This document shows, piece after piece, positions 11,514 to 21,671 of a stretch of 64,000 nucleotides of DNA. How positions within the stretch are numbered: the first letter of the stretch is position 1; each line of letters begins with the position of its first letter. Source of the DNA: Gracilariopsis chorda. Taxonomy: Eukaryota; Rhodophyta; Florideophyceae; Gracilariales; Gracilariaceae. Below the pieces are notes generated by a model, which was not told the DNA's origin, made no database searches, and saw nothing but the letters and a program-made list of their open reading frames with translations. Position numbers and translations under genes: made by a program. The stretch covers positions 186,001-250,000 of the forward strand of contig NBIV01000030.1 in the NCBI GenBank assembly GCA_003194525.1, written 5' to 3'.

Positions 11514-12532
11514 ATGGCATCTAACCCAAACATTCGATATATGGTTCCGAATTTGTACGATCTCTTGCAAGCCGGAGCAGATATTGTCCTACAGAGCAAT
11601 AAACATCGGCTCAAACCAGACGAAAGTGTTCGGAGGAGATCAAATGCAGACGAGTATATTCTGGGCATGTCTGCTATCCAGGAAGGAATAGTTGTTCAGA
11701 ATTATCAATGTGCCCCTGAAGCCCAGATCGAGGTGAGCTCCGGTGCTGGACTTTTTCCGTACGACAGTCGAGGCAGAACCATTGCAATGAGAGCTTTTGT
11801 CGTAGAGCCAAGTAGACTGTGCAGGTTGGAATCCCCCGTTGCCTGGCGAATGAACTCACATGACATGTCAGCTGGAAATTTTCGACGTCGAATTCTTTAG
11901 TGCAAGCGTTTCAAGCATGGTTCAATGGAAGCTAAGAAAGGAGTTTTCCTTTGCCATACCCTTATGGTATGATTCATGTTTCGTATGATACAGCAGCATA
12001 TATTTCATCCAGAGATGCAAACAACCGAGAAGAAAGGAGCCGAAAATGTGCAGAACACTCTAAGCGAAGACTTTATACCGATAATGTGCTGCTGAAATCT
12101 GGCACTTTTCTCCAGCAATGTATGCCTCGTACTAGCGCAAACATTGGAGACTTGAGACTTCGTCATTTGGAAACAGAACGGACGAGAATGGTTGAACAAC
12201 GTGAGCTCTGTGCTGGAGCCCAACCGATGAAGCGGGCCATCCTGGTAAACTCTTCCTATCAGTATCACAAATGCCCTCCGGTGTACTCAAGACAACAACG
12301 ACTGGATGTGCAAGCAATGGTGGCTCGACTGGGCTACCCAACGCTTTTCATTACTGTCGTAGTGAAAGTAAGGCGGGCAGAGATGGGAGGGCTTAGTATG
12401 GACAACGAAAACACCGGAGCATTATCTCCACAGGGAGAAAGAAGCCGTCTTTTTGATAGGTCAGATCGTATTGCAAGAGTTTACAAACATTGTGCAAAGG
12501 CAATCATGAAAGATCTACAGATTAATTCATAA
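11514..12532 (+). pseudogene. Helitron Rep (HUH nuclease) region relic
   Basis: The first fragment (11514-11900) contains RSNADEYILGMSA, like the 'R.YN.PTADEVA.I' motif before Rep. The second (11951-12532) resembles the Helitron_like_N/Rep segment: LKSGTLFQQ-like residues with a following KIEDLRLRHLE-like helix, then RLGYPTLFITVV, the counterpart of 'GFPDLFITFTCNP', and RSDRIARVYK followed by KAIMKDL, like the '.D..ARVF..K...L...I' helix. The expected HUH signature and two catalytic tyrosines are not visible in a continuous frame, and the two fragments are in different frames. Rep would nick and rejoin DNA during rolling-circle transposition. Confidence 0.65.
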
Positions 12533-13419
12533 CAGCTCTTAAGATTGAGATGCATTGGGATTGCCGCCAAACTTGAGCTCCGGGAGAGAAATACTCCACA
12601 TCATCACAATCTTCTTCGGTTTAAGAGGGCCGTTATTGTATTTCCTGAGATCATTTAAAGTTTGTTCAAGGCCGAACTGCCTCAGGGTGACTCGCCTGAA
12701 GACCAGGAACTCCGAAAATTGGTGAAGAAGTTCAATATGCACAGACACTCTCCATAATGCCGTGGTCATACCTCTGGCGGTAGGCGCCGATTTGAATATG
12801 ATCGACAAGAAATTGTTCCCTAAAAAACGATAAATGAGCACATAAACTGAGTGACATCTTGAAAAAGAAAGAAGATTTAAAAGTGGTTTCGTACAATCCA
12901 GATCTTACAATGAAGTACAATGCTCACATCAATTTTTAAAGAACCCGAGGTGGCAGCACTGTAGCATACTTGATTGAATATGTTTTCAAAAGTGCCAAAG
13001 AAGAGGATTTCGTTGTATCAAGTCTAACGGAAGCTAATCACGTGCACAGAGCGATACGCTTGAAAATGAGATCAGGGAGTACATGAAAGCGAGAGCGGTG
13101 GGCGCAGTTGAAGCTGCATGAAACTCTCAGATTTCCGGCATGTTCGCATCATTTCAACTGTATTGGCACTTGACATACATCTCCGTGGAATGCGATAGGT
13201 TTTGAGTTGAAACGTAACACTGCCTACACGTCTGAAGTCTTTCCTGCTGGAAGGATATTTCAAACGCCCCTTCCGGTACATGGCTTATGACTACATGACA
13301 CAATACAAGACTGTACGTATGTATAATAAACTACCCCTCTCTGTACCAGAGTCTGAATGTACTCAGGATGGAGTACGTCCACGAACGTACGTTGTGCAAC
13401 GATCTGAAATGATCGAACT

Positions 13420-15489
13420 GTGACTCGAATTAGATTTGCTTCTCCCGAAATTTTCGAACTTTTCGCTCTTCAAGTATTGCTCATGAACTCTGCATTCAGC
13501 TCCTTTGATCATCCAAAATGTGTTCGGAGCGAATCCTACTCAACCTATAGAGAAGCGGTAGTCGCCGGTAGACTATATATCCATGGTGAAGAGTACGACA
13601 GGGCTTTTGATGAGGCAGTAAGGTACCATTCTACTCCTGCTGAGCTGCATTAATTGGTCTTTAATTCCCTTCAACAAGAGGTAAATCCTAAAACTGTGAT
13701 TGAAAAGCACGACTAAGCTTTAACTGCAAATACAAGCGAGGAAGAGAGAGCACAAAGAGGAGAAGAATTAATTCGAAGAATCATTGAGATTTCGGACAAA
13801 CATGATGGTCGTTTTATCAAAAACGATCCGTTCTTCATTATACTGTTTCACAACTTCATCTCAGAGAGAGCGAACTCTAATTAGCAAAGTAATGAGCTAA
13901 AATACGTCGCAGATCTTCTGGAAGTTGTAAGAGAAGGCTGAAAGAGCGATATGATGATCTGAAAGAAAACCCGAGGCACGTGTTTGACAAACTAGTACGA
14001 GAAGTATAATACCGAGAGTGAAAGAAAGAGTCTGATAGACTCAACATACACGGAAGCGCTTTCTTCGTGCAAGGCCGAGTGGGAACAAGGAAGACGTATC
14101 TTCTGTCTTTGCTGAGAGATATGGTTGAGCAGGAAGGTCTACTGGTGCAAATGACAGCCACTACAGGTATTGCTGCTGCACTACATGAAGGCGGAAGAAC
14201 TTTGCACAATTTGCTTGGATTTGTAATCCATGACAATAAAGATATGCAAAGTACAGAGCTTCAGACACTTTCTAAGTGCAGAATAAGATCACAAAGATCA
14301 GAACTGGTACAAAAGAAGGATTTGTTGGTACCTTATAAAGCTTAAATGTACCCTGAAACTCTGTTCGAGTTTTTGAACACCGTACTGATGGACTTAAGAA
14401 ACTCTACCAAAAACTTTGGAGGCATGGTCGTAGTTATTGCTGGTGACTATTCGCTACGGCTTTCATTGGTTTCTAAAACGAGAAGAGTATCCGATGGAGA
14501 TGGAAATATTCATTTTATACAAATGAGTCTCCTACGGGAGCTTCCGTGGTACGACTGCGAGCTTTGAGACAGAATAGTCAAAGTTCGTCGCCTTAGAAAA
14601 CAGCTTCGTCAACAATATGATCCAAGGTTTTTCAAAGGTTTGGTCAGTCTCGGTCTTGAGACCTCTTGGTCTTGGGACGTTTCCAGCATCTGCAAGGCTT
14701 CCACTCATGTGTACATCCGATACACACGGAGCATACAAGTTGCTGCGGAAATGGTTTACAATACTGAAGAAGGAAGGTCTCCAGCTCTGCCATTGATTGT
14801 TGCGCCAACAAACTAACTAGTGTAGCAACACAACCAGAACGCATTGGAGTAATTACCAGGAAGGATGTTTGTCATGACGTCTGCAGTGACAATCGTTCCC
14901 AATTGAAGTCCAAAAAGTGAAAACGATCACACAAACAGTATCATTGGACCTGAAGTGACGTATAATTACGCACCAACTGGTGTCCGGCACCATCATTTGA
15001 AACTGAAGTTGGGTGTTCTTCTTACGGTGATCTTAAAAGTACTTTAGCCTCATTTGCCAAATGGAAAGATGTTCATCGTCACCAGCATTTCTCGCAGAGT
15101 AGTTCCACTTTCTGGCGTTGACGAACATCAAGAAATTAATCAAGACTTTATGCTGCACCGCATTGACTTTGCCTTTGAGTTTGCAGATGTGGAAGTAAAA
15201 GTTCGACAGTTTCCTATCAGATTATCATTTGCAGCAACTGTGTTTAAATCACAAGCTTGCGTACTTAAGGGTGGACGTTGAAGAAAATGATATTTAACTT
15301 TTGAAAAAAGTTTCTTTGAAGGAGCAGGTCTATGTTGGACTTTCGCGTCTGAGAAAATCTGATGATGTGTCACTGTTGCACATTGAAGACAACACGCCTC
15401 GAAATGCGCAAAATGTCCATCCAATGCCGGTAAGCATCGAAAAACCTGTTTTCAAAGAAGGTGTAGATGTCGTAGAGGGGCGCCAGTAA
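13420..15489 (+). pseudogene. Helitron Pif1-like helicase region relic
   Basis: 13420-13653 (SYSTYREAVVAGRLYIHGEE, then AFDEAV) matches the conserved linker before Helitron helicases. Near 14065-14110 a Walker A-like GRVGTRKT is followed by TATTGIAAALHEGGRTLHNL, typical of the Pif1 family; the family consensus has GTGKT, so a Gly is replaced by Arg. 14346-14567 carries FGGMVVVIAGDY (Walker B region, normally GGD). 15054-15281 has FPIRLSFAATVFKSQ, and 15301-15489 has QVYVGLSRLR, both late helicase motifs. The pieces lie in several frames with stops between. It would unwind DNA in the nucleus during transposition, but is not translatable now. Confidence 0.75.
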
Positions 15490-16109
15490 TTTGATGTAGT
15501 TTCGTTTATGCGTAAACTAATCGTTCCGGGGATATATTATGCATACTCTCAGCCGTGGCGTAAATTGCCGCCTGCCGGCAAAGGCCGTTTTTCCTTCTTT
15601 TCTGTAAGAAAAACTTTTTGACTTGAGCTAAGGAAAAATGCGGAAACACAATAGAACGATAAATTACATGTACCATTTTTAGTTGATAATTGCAAGGGAT
15701 GCTTTAATCATCTCCAATCTATTCCCATCACTTGAAACATGGAATGAATGTGAATTATACAACGGCCTCATTTGATTGCGCCAGAGTCTTCTAGTCTCCA
15801 GGTTAAGCAGATCGCAGCACAGTGCTATCAAACAACAGCTCGTCGGAACATCTGCGGGGAGCCCGATTGGAACCCTTCGAAACGAAGTTTTTAACGCGTT
15901 AAGGCCCCAATCTACAGTGTGACGTCCTGAACGGTAAAAACGCTGCAATATGACCTCTAATGCACCCATTGAGGTAAAACATGCCACACAAGTCCCTCTT
16001 CTTTATGCGTTTGTAAACGTTTCTCATATACAATTTTCAAGTTGTTCACATGAGCAGTATCCCCAAAGATCACATATTCAAGAAGATTTCATCTCATTAA
16101 GGAGGTGTT
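15490..16109. other. Non-coding stretch after the Helitron relic
   Basis: No gene recognised. It contains the perfect inverted repeat TTGCCG/CGGCAA at 15565-15581 (5-nt loop). Confidence 0.4.
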
Positions 16110-16590
16110 TGTTAGGAACAGAGCAGCTATGGTTGAACTTGGTTGGAAGGCGATAGTAATGATCATAGCTGGAGGTCGGAGTATCCAACGTGGTTTGTAT
16201 AGAAGTTGTAACACAGCTCTACCAGTTTCATTAGGCGATGCGAAGCGTCAGAGTCGAGGAGCAGCACGAAATATCTCGTTGACGGCTTCTGTATGTGTGT
16301 GGTTTACTATGATCAGTGCCAGATATAGTATTTTGATGACTTGGGGTATTGCATCCATGATGAATTGCTTTTTGAGTTGGCAAACATCAGCTTTAGGTTA
16401 AGTGTTGGTAAACTAGCATGAGAGCTGGTTTTCTCGTGTGACGTGGCAAAACCGGGACTCTCCAACGACCGTTTGTTCATTGCTTTAGATGGGTAAAGTG
16501 TCTTCCAACGTTGCAAGTAGCATACAACCAGTGCATTGGAGCTGGTGGTGTCTGGCCAACATGTCAAGAATTTTTTGACATGAAGATAAT
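16110..16590 (-). repeat. Degenerate LTR of the gypsy-2 family
   Basis: From TGTTAGGAACAG at 16110 the sequence follows the reverse complement of the gypsy-2 LTR (54414-55066). Shared blocks include the GGTTGGAAGGCGA region, GATCAGTGCCAGATATAG and TTTGATGACTTGG. Similarity fades after about 16590 and no internal element sequence follows, so it is a solo LTR or truncated copy. Confidence 0.6.
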
Positions 16591-16776
16591 TCGTCTAGTA
16601 TTTACAGCATGATACAAGGATTACCCATCTGCTTTCGCGTGGAGTACATATGAAGATTGGGTAACCCATTTCTTCTGGACATTAAGTACAATAGAACTAA
16701 ATGGCGTAGAAACGTTAGAACGCATGCTAGAGACCACGATACTGAAAAAAATGTATATAGTAACTCAAATCCAACA

Positions 16777-17130
16777 TTATGCCCAGACCAGTCCCAAGAC
16801 AACAGAAATTTGGCAATGACGGCGCCAAATTGAGTATGGTATTGCAGCATGATTAGGTTCGCCGAAGAAATTGAAAACAAACAAATTCCCCTCTCCTAAG
16901 TTTTGGGTATAAACTTCAAAGTACGCATGTTTAAGATTATATTTGATACATTTAGCGTATAGGAACCTTCCGCCCCAAGTGACATCAAATACTTCCTTAA
17001 CAAAGCAGGACACTGGGGACGTATACATGGACAGCGCGCTCGCACAGTCTTCCATTTCAGAAAAGGAAGGCAATTCAATTTTCTGATTCTTCACACTATT
17101 GTTAGGCATGGTTTTGAGCAGCAACTTCAT
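16777..17130 (-). CDS. Hypothetical 117-residue ORF
   Basis: An ATG at 17128-17130 opens 117 codons with ordinary amino-acid composition and aromatic patches (around FGEPNHAAIPYSIW). I recognise no family. It starts 34 bp from the left end of copia-2, so it may be part of a host or transposon gene whose 5' portion was displaced by that insertion. It may also be a chance ORF. The flanking DNA on the other side of copia-2 (21745-21957, minus) has an open frame too, but no link can be shown. Confidence 0.2.
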   Translation of the reverse strand: MKLLLKTMPNNSVKNQKIELPSFSEMEDCASALSMYTSPVSCFVKEVFDVTWGGRFLYAKCIKYNLKHAYFEVYTQNLGEGNLFVFNFFGEPNHAAIPYSIWRRHCQISVVLGLVWA

Positions 17131-17163
17131 GGCGTAGTCAAGCTAACTGATCAAACTGTAGAG

Positions 17164-17249
17164 TGTCAATCAAAATTACTGTAGACAGCAACATTTAAGC
17201 TTGAGAGCTACCTCACGAAGTAAAGACAAGGTGGAGTCTTCCTCTCACA
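17164..17249 (+). repeat. 5' LTR of copia-2 (internally deleted)
   Basis: It matches the 3' LTR except for a deletion of about 43 bp near its start and scattered substitutions. Confidence 0.75.
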
Positions 17250-17261
17250 GGTAATGAGCCC
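17250..17261 (+). other. Primer-binding site of copia-2
   Basis: GGTAATGAGCCC directly after the LTR matches, with one mismatch, the complement of the initiator tRNA-Met anticodon arm (GGGCUCAUAACC form). As for copia-1 this suggests half-tRNA priming. Confidence 0.5.
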
Positions 17262-17372
17262 AACGCAAATCTGATTTCCCTCCCAACAACCCAACCCCAA
17301 CTATACTGCGACCAACCCCACCTCACAACGTAGGCCTATAACCGCCTCACCCGTCGCCTCCGACTGAAGAGC

Positions 17373-20300
17373 ATGCAAGAACAAAACGAATTCACCACAG
17401 TCCTCTACTTTAACGCACTCACTACAGCCAACGACACTCACACGCCCAGCAACACCACCCAGCACAGCAGCCATACTATGGACTCTGTTCCAAGCGCTAG
17501 CTACCCCCTCACTTCCGAAGCTGAACCCAGCGAACTACTCACCGTGGTACTTTTCTATCAAGAACCATGCTGCCACACTCGAAGCACTTCATCAGCTCAA
17601 CACAAATCCCACTCCACCAGTCGACACAGCCCAGCTCAAGGCATTCACTCAACAGAAAACACTCTTTACGACGGCAATTCTTAGCAGCGTACCACCCGAA
17701 ATACTCGGACAAATACTCGTACCAGAAGATGAACCCACTCCATACGAGCTTTGCAACTGGGATGTTTTCTCTTTACACAACTGTTCTTCTGACGGATCGA
17801 TGAGCGTCCTCTTCTGACACAAAGACTAGAACTTCCTCCTTAAGTAAACTACCTATGATCACGACCTTTCGCATGCTCTGCAACTCTTCGGACTCTCATT
17901 CCAATTACAAGCAACCGACAGTGTCCTTCAATTTCGTTTCTCAATTGCGCCCGTTGCAAGCTTGTAACAAGAGTTATAGACCAAATCAACCTGTCTACAA
18001 AAGGGGACCATCAGTTCCTTAAAACAGAAGGGGAGACCATACAGTTCACCAATGACACCACCATTTCTCAGTACATGAAAGATCACAAGGACGTATGACA
18101 ACGCATGCTTGCCGCCAACTATCCAAGCATTACCGACGAAACCATTACGGTGGACGTTCTCATTGAAGGTCTGAAACGCAACACGGAACTTTCTAAGATC
18201 GTCTTTCATTTTCTTGCTCATAAACCCCTCACGATCAAAGAACTTACGCGAAAATTCAAAGAGCTGTACACATTCATGAAGATGATGACAAACACACCTT
18301 TAAGCTCTCAACCTCCCACTCGTTTCACCGGGGACTACAGAAGACCTCGTCAGCCATATGGACGCTTCGACCGTCGCCCGTACTATCTTTCTCGCCAGCG
18401 ACGGCAGTATCAAGGAACACCGTGTCAGTTCCATACATCACTAGGTATTCCAGCACAACATAGCGACAGTGAGTGTCGCGACCCCTGTCATCCAAAAAAC
18501 CACCCACCCCGACACCAAGCGAACTATACCCCAACCCTTTGGCACTATACTCCGATCCCCCCTCCATATGCAAACCACCCCCACTTCCCACAACAGCTAC
18601 CATCTCTACCGCAGACACGGGAAGTAATGTCAGAAGTCGACACGGAAATCACAAGTAAGTTCATTCTGGACAGTGGCGCCACCCCCTCTCACGTCACACG
18701 TCCCACGCCCACCCTGGCCCCACTGTCCATTCACATGCTAACTGAAACGGCCACGAAGCAGCAAGGCATGTGCACGCACCATGGAACATTCGCATCAACC
18801 TGAACAAGAGTAACACAACCTTTCTCACACTTGCAGTGCCCAACCAACATCTGAAGCATAACTTACTCTCAGTACACGATATAGCTACTCGCTATAGACT
18901 TGTGAGTTTCACCAAAGATGCCGGTTACATAATCATCACCAAGAAGAACCCTCCAGTCACACTAGCAAAAGCGCGCTGGAATATCAACCAGCATCAACTA
19001 CATGGAACATTCCCCACACTCTCCTCAGCATACACTGCACGGACCCTTCCGTATGAAAGCCATGAACGAGTTCCTTCTACAGAAACAGCCACGGCCACCA
19101 TCATCCATACACCCCTCCCAACACACATTGCCAGTATCTACGACGACACCACTGCAACCCCACATATCCCACATCCATTGTCTGCAAAACCCAACCACAA
19201 CCCACAAACGATCCAACATCAAACCGATCACCCACAACTGGCACATGACTCTGAATCACGCGCATCCCTCCAAATTAGCCCTTACAGCCAAGCACCGCCT
19301 CATCTCTTCCATGCCGAAAACCCTCAACAAATACTGTCATCACTTGCAAAGCGTGTACCATGGCCAAGCTTCACACCGCCCCCCATAGAGCCACCACACA
19401 CAACTGTGCTCCAGGAGCCTATATAAGCTGTGATACGTGGGGACCCGTTAGACCAACCTCCAAACATGGCAACAACCATAAAATCATCGTTATATGTGCA
19501 GCCACACGATTCGCACTCGCACATTTCATTCCAAACCGAAGGGCCATCCCAAAGTCGATCGACAACACCAAGCAACACATCACACAACGCATGCAGCATC
19601 AGCTCTCCGACTTCCGTAGAGATAACGACAAAGAATATACATCAGATACAATGTGTGCAATCTATAAACAGCATCAGGTTATTCATCATCTGAGGACCCT
19701 TCATCAACCCCAGGAAAATTCCATCGCAGCGCGCTTCAATCGCACGCGTTCTACTCACAGCAGCCCACCTACCAGATGAATTCTGGGAAGACGCCGCAAG
19801 AGATGCAGTCTTTAAATACCACCTTCTTCACCGTGCCAGCCTCAATTCATCCCCATACCATCTATGGTATGGTACCAAACCGCACATGCCTCGCATATTC
19901 ACGTTTGGCCAACTAGGGAGCATCCCGGTTTACGCACCGAAAAAGAAACGTGACACCAGAGCATCAACAGCGCGTTATACGTATGAAACCTCCCTAACCC
20001 ACATCATGGTTTTCAACCTTCACACCCAGCAATACCAGGAAGTGCGCGCGCACGACTGCCATCCATATCCCCGCAAAATGGACCCCACAGCTACCACAAC
20101 TCTAGCCCTCAAAACTAAAACAAGCAGCCAACACCTCATACCCACCACCATCCACCTCGACACACCAGCCCCCAAAAACCTCACAGAGGCACGCAAATAC
20201 CCCGATGCTCAGCAATAGAAAGCGGCACATGACGCCGAATTGCATAACCTGGACGCCTACGAAAGCATCAAATTGCTCCCTCACAGTTTTCACCCATCCC

Positions 20301-21474
20301 CAGAAGCAATAATACCATTGATGATGATTTACTGCTATAAAAGAGCGGCAGAAGGCACCGTCACACGGTGCAAAGCCCGCTGCAATCTCCGCGGCGACTT
20401 TATGAAACCAGAATTACACTACAATCCCAACCACCGCACCATCTATAACGCCGATCGTACCACTCAACGCTTCTTGCTTGCTCTGCACGTATATCATCAA
20501 TTCCCTCTTGAACACTTCGAGGTGAAGTAGGCCTATTTACAAGAACAGTATAAACAAGACCGCCCAGTATACGTCAAACAAATTCCTCAATTCGATGGCA
20601 CCTACATCCACAACGCAGGCTACGGCCAACTAATTGGTAATATCTACGGCTCTCCGCCGGCAGCGTATTCTTACAACCACGCCCTCAAAAGCCATCTGCG
20701 CAAACTCAACTTTCATTCCTCTGAACATGATCTATGTTTCTACACGAAGCGCACACCCACACGATTTATACTAGTCATTACAACTATTGACGACTTTCTA
20801 GTATTGAGTTCCTACCAGCACCTCATCACAGAACTTTAAGACCAGCTCCTCGACAAATACCACCTCGAACGTCTCGGGGCCCCCACTCGCTTTCTAAACT
20901 GGACTATGCGCCGCACGCGTGAAGGCCATGTTCACGTATCTCAACCGGACATAATCGATGCACTCCTAGCACACACCAATATGACAGATTGCAACCCCAA
21001 TCACACACCGTACAACACCATGGTACATCTCGACCAACAGCCGTCTACCACTACTCTCTATACCGATACAGATTTGCCGAAACTAAAAACCGCAAATCCA
21101 TCTCGGGCCATGTCCACTTACTGGCCAGCACACCGATTTTCCGGGACTCGAGTAAACAGAACATAGTGGCATTGTCCACCACTGAAGCCGAGTATATTGC
21201 AGCGACTCAGGCCATCCGCTACACGATTTGGCTCCGCAATGTTCTAACTTCAACCACCCTCCCACGGAAGACAGCAACACTGCAGTATATCGACAATCAA
21301 TCTGCGCTGCTCATGGAAACTAACAAAGCGCCTACCAAGCCTTGCAAATACCTTGACCTGCGCGATCACTACCTTCAACATCATATCGCAAATAATCTCA
21401 TAGCTCTCCACAAAGTGGACACCGAAATTATGCTCGCTCACATATTTACAAAGCCCCTCCACCGGGAAAGATAA
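17373..21474 (+). pseudogene. copia-2 gag-pol relic
   Basis: Gag-like helical sequence at 18105-18300 (ETITVDVLIEGLKRN, LTIKELTRKFKELY) is followed by an Arg/Tyr-rich stretch and a protease with an intact ILDSGAT near 18664. 18770-19426 and 19360-19779 hold the integrase region (SCDTWGPVRP, FRRDNDKEY, then HHLRTLHQPQENSIAARFNRT). 20240-21166 is RT in a single frame broken by TAG at 20528-20530 and TAA at 20838-20840. It has TIDDFLVLS where YVDD is usual. 20989-21474 is RNase H (ALSTTEAEYIAATQA, YIDNQSALLM, DLRDHYLQ, IFTKPL). Frame changes also occur before RT. The order integrase before RT identifies the copia superfamily. Not translatable as a polyprotein. Confidence 0.8.
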
Positions 21475-21534
21475 ACACAACTCCACAAACATCTGAATGT
21501 CACTCAGTACCCTCTTCAAAATGAGAATCAACAA

Positions 21535-21541
21535 CCGGGGA
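21535..21541 (+). other. Polypurine tract of copia-2
   Basis: The short purine-rich CCGGGGA stands one base before the 3' LTR. Confidence 0.45.
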
Positions 21542-21542
21542 C

Positions 21543-21671
21543 TGTCAATCAACACAACTCTTGTTGATTCACATTTTTCAGTTCATAATCAACATTACTG
21601 TAGACAGCAACACTTAAGCTTGAGAGCTACGAGCTCACGAAGAAAAGACAAGGTAGAGCCTTCCTCTCACA
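21543..21671 (+). repeat. 3' LTR of copia-2
   Basis: TGTCAATCAACAC...CTCTCACA, 129 bp, the more complete of the two copies. Confidence 0.75.

Larger units (their letters stand above)
10927..15489 (+). mobile_element. Helitron (rolling-circle transposon) relic, ends unresolved
   Basis: Successive + strand fragments match the order of a Helitron RepHel protein: N-terminal cysteine region near 11160-11300, TADE-like motif near 11650, Rep domain at 11951-12532, linker at 13420-13653 and Pif1-type helicase at 14043-15489. No TC start or CTRR end with hairpin could be assigned. A GC-rich hairpin at 15565-15581 is a weak candidate for the 3' structure, because no CTRR follows at the usual distance. 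Confidence 0.65.
17164..21671 (+). mobile_element. Ty1/copia LTR retrotransposon (copia-2) with very short LTRs
   Basis: Terminal direct repeats at 17164-17249 (86 bp) and 21543-21671 (129 bp) both start TGTCAATCAA and end CTCTCACA. The left copy lacks about 43 bp between two short AATCAA repeats. A primer-binding site, gag, protease, integrase, RT, RNase H and a polypurine tract lie between. TAGAG precedes and TATAG follows, a possible target duplication with one mismatch. The plus strand is C/A-rich, quite unlike copia-1. Confidence 0.82.

Noticed and set aside
15565-15640. Helitron 3' terminus (hairpin plus CTAA)
   Set aside because: The hairpin and the nearest CTRR-like tetramer are about 50 nt apart, too far for the usual 10-12 nt spacing.
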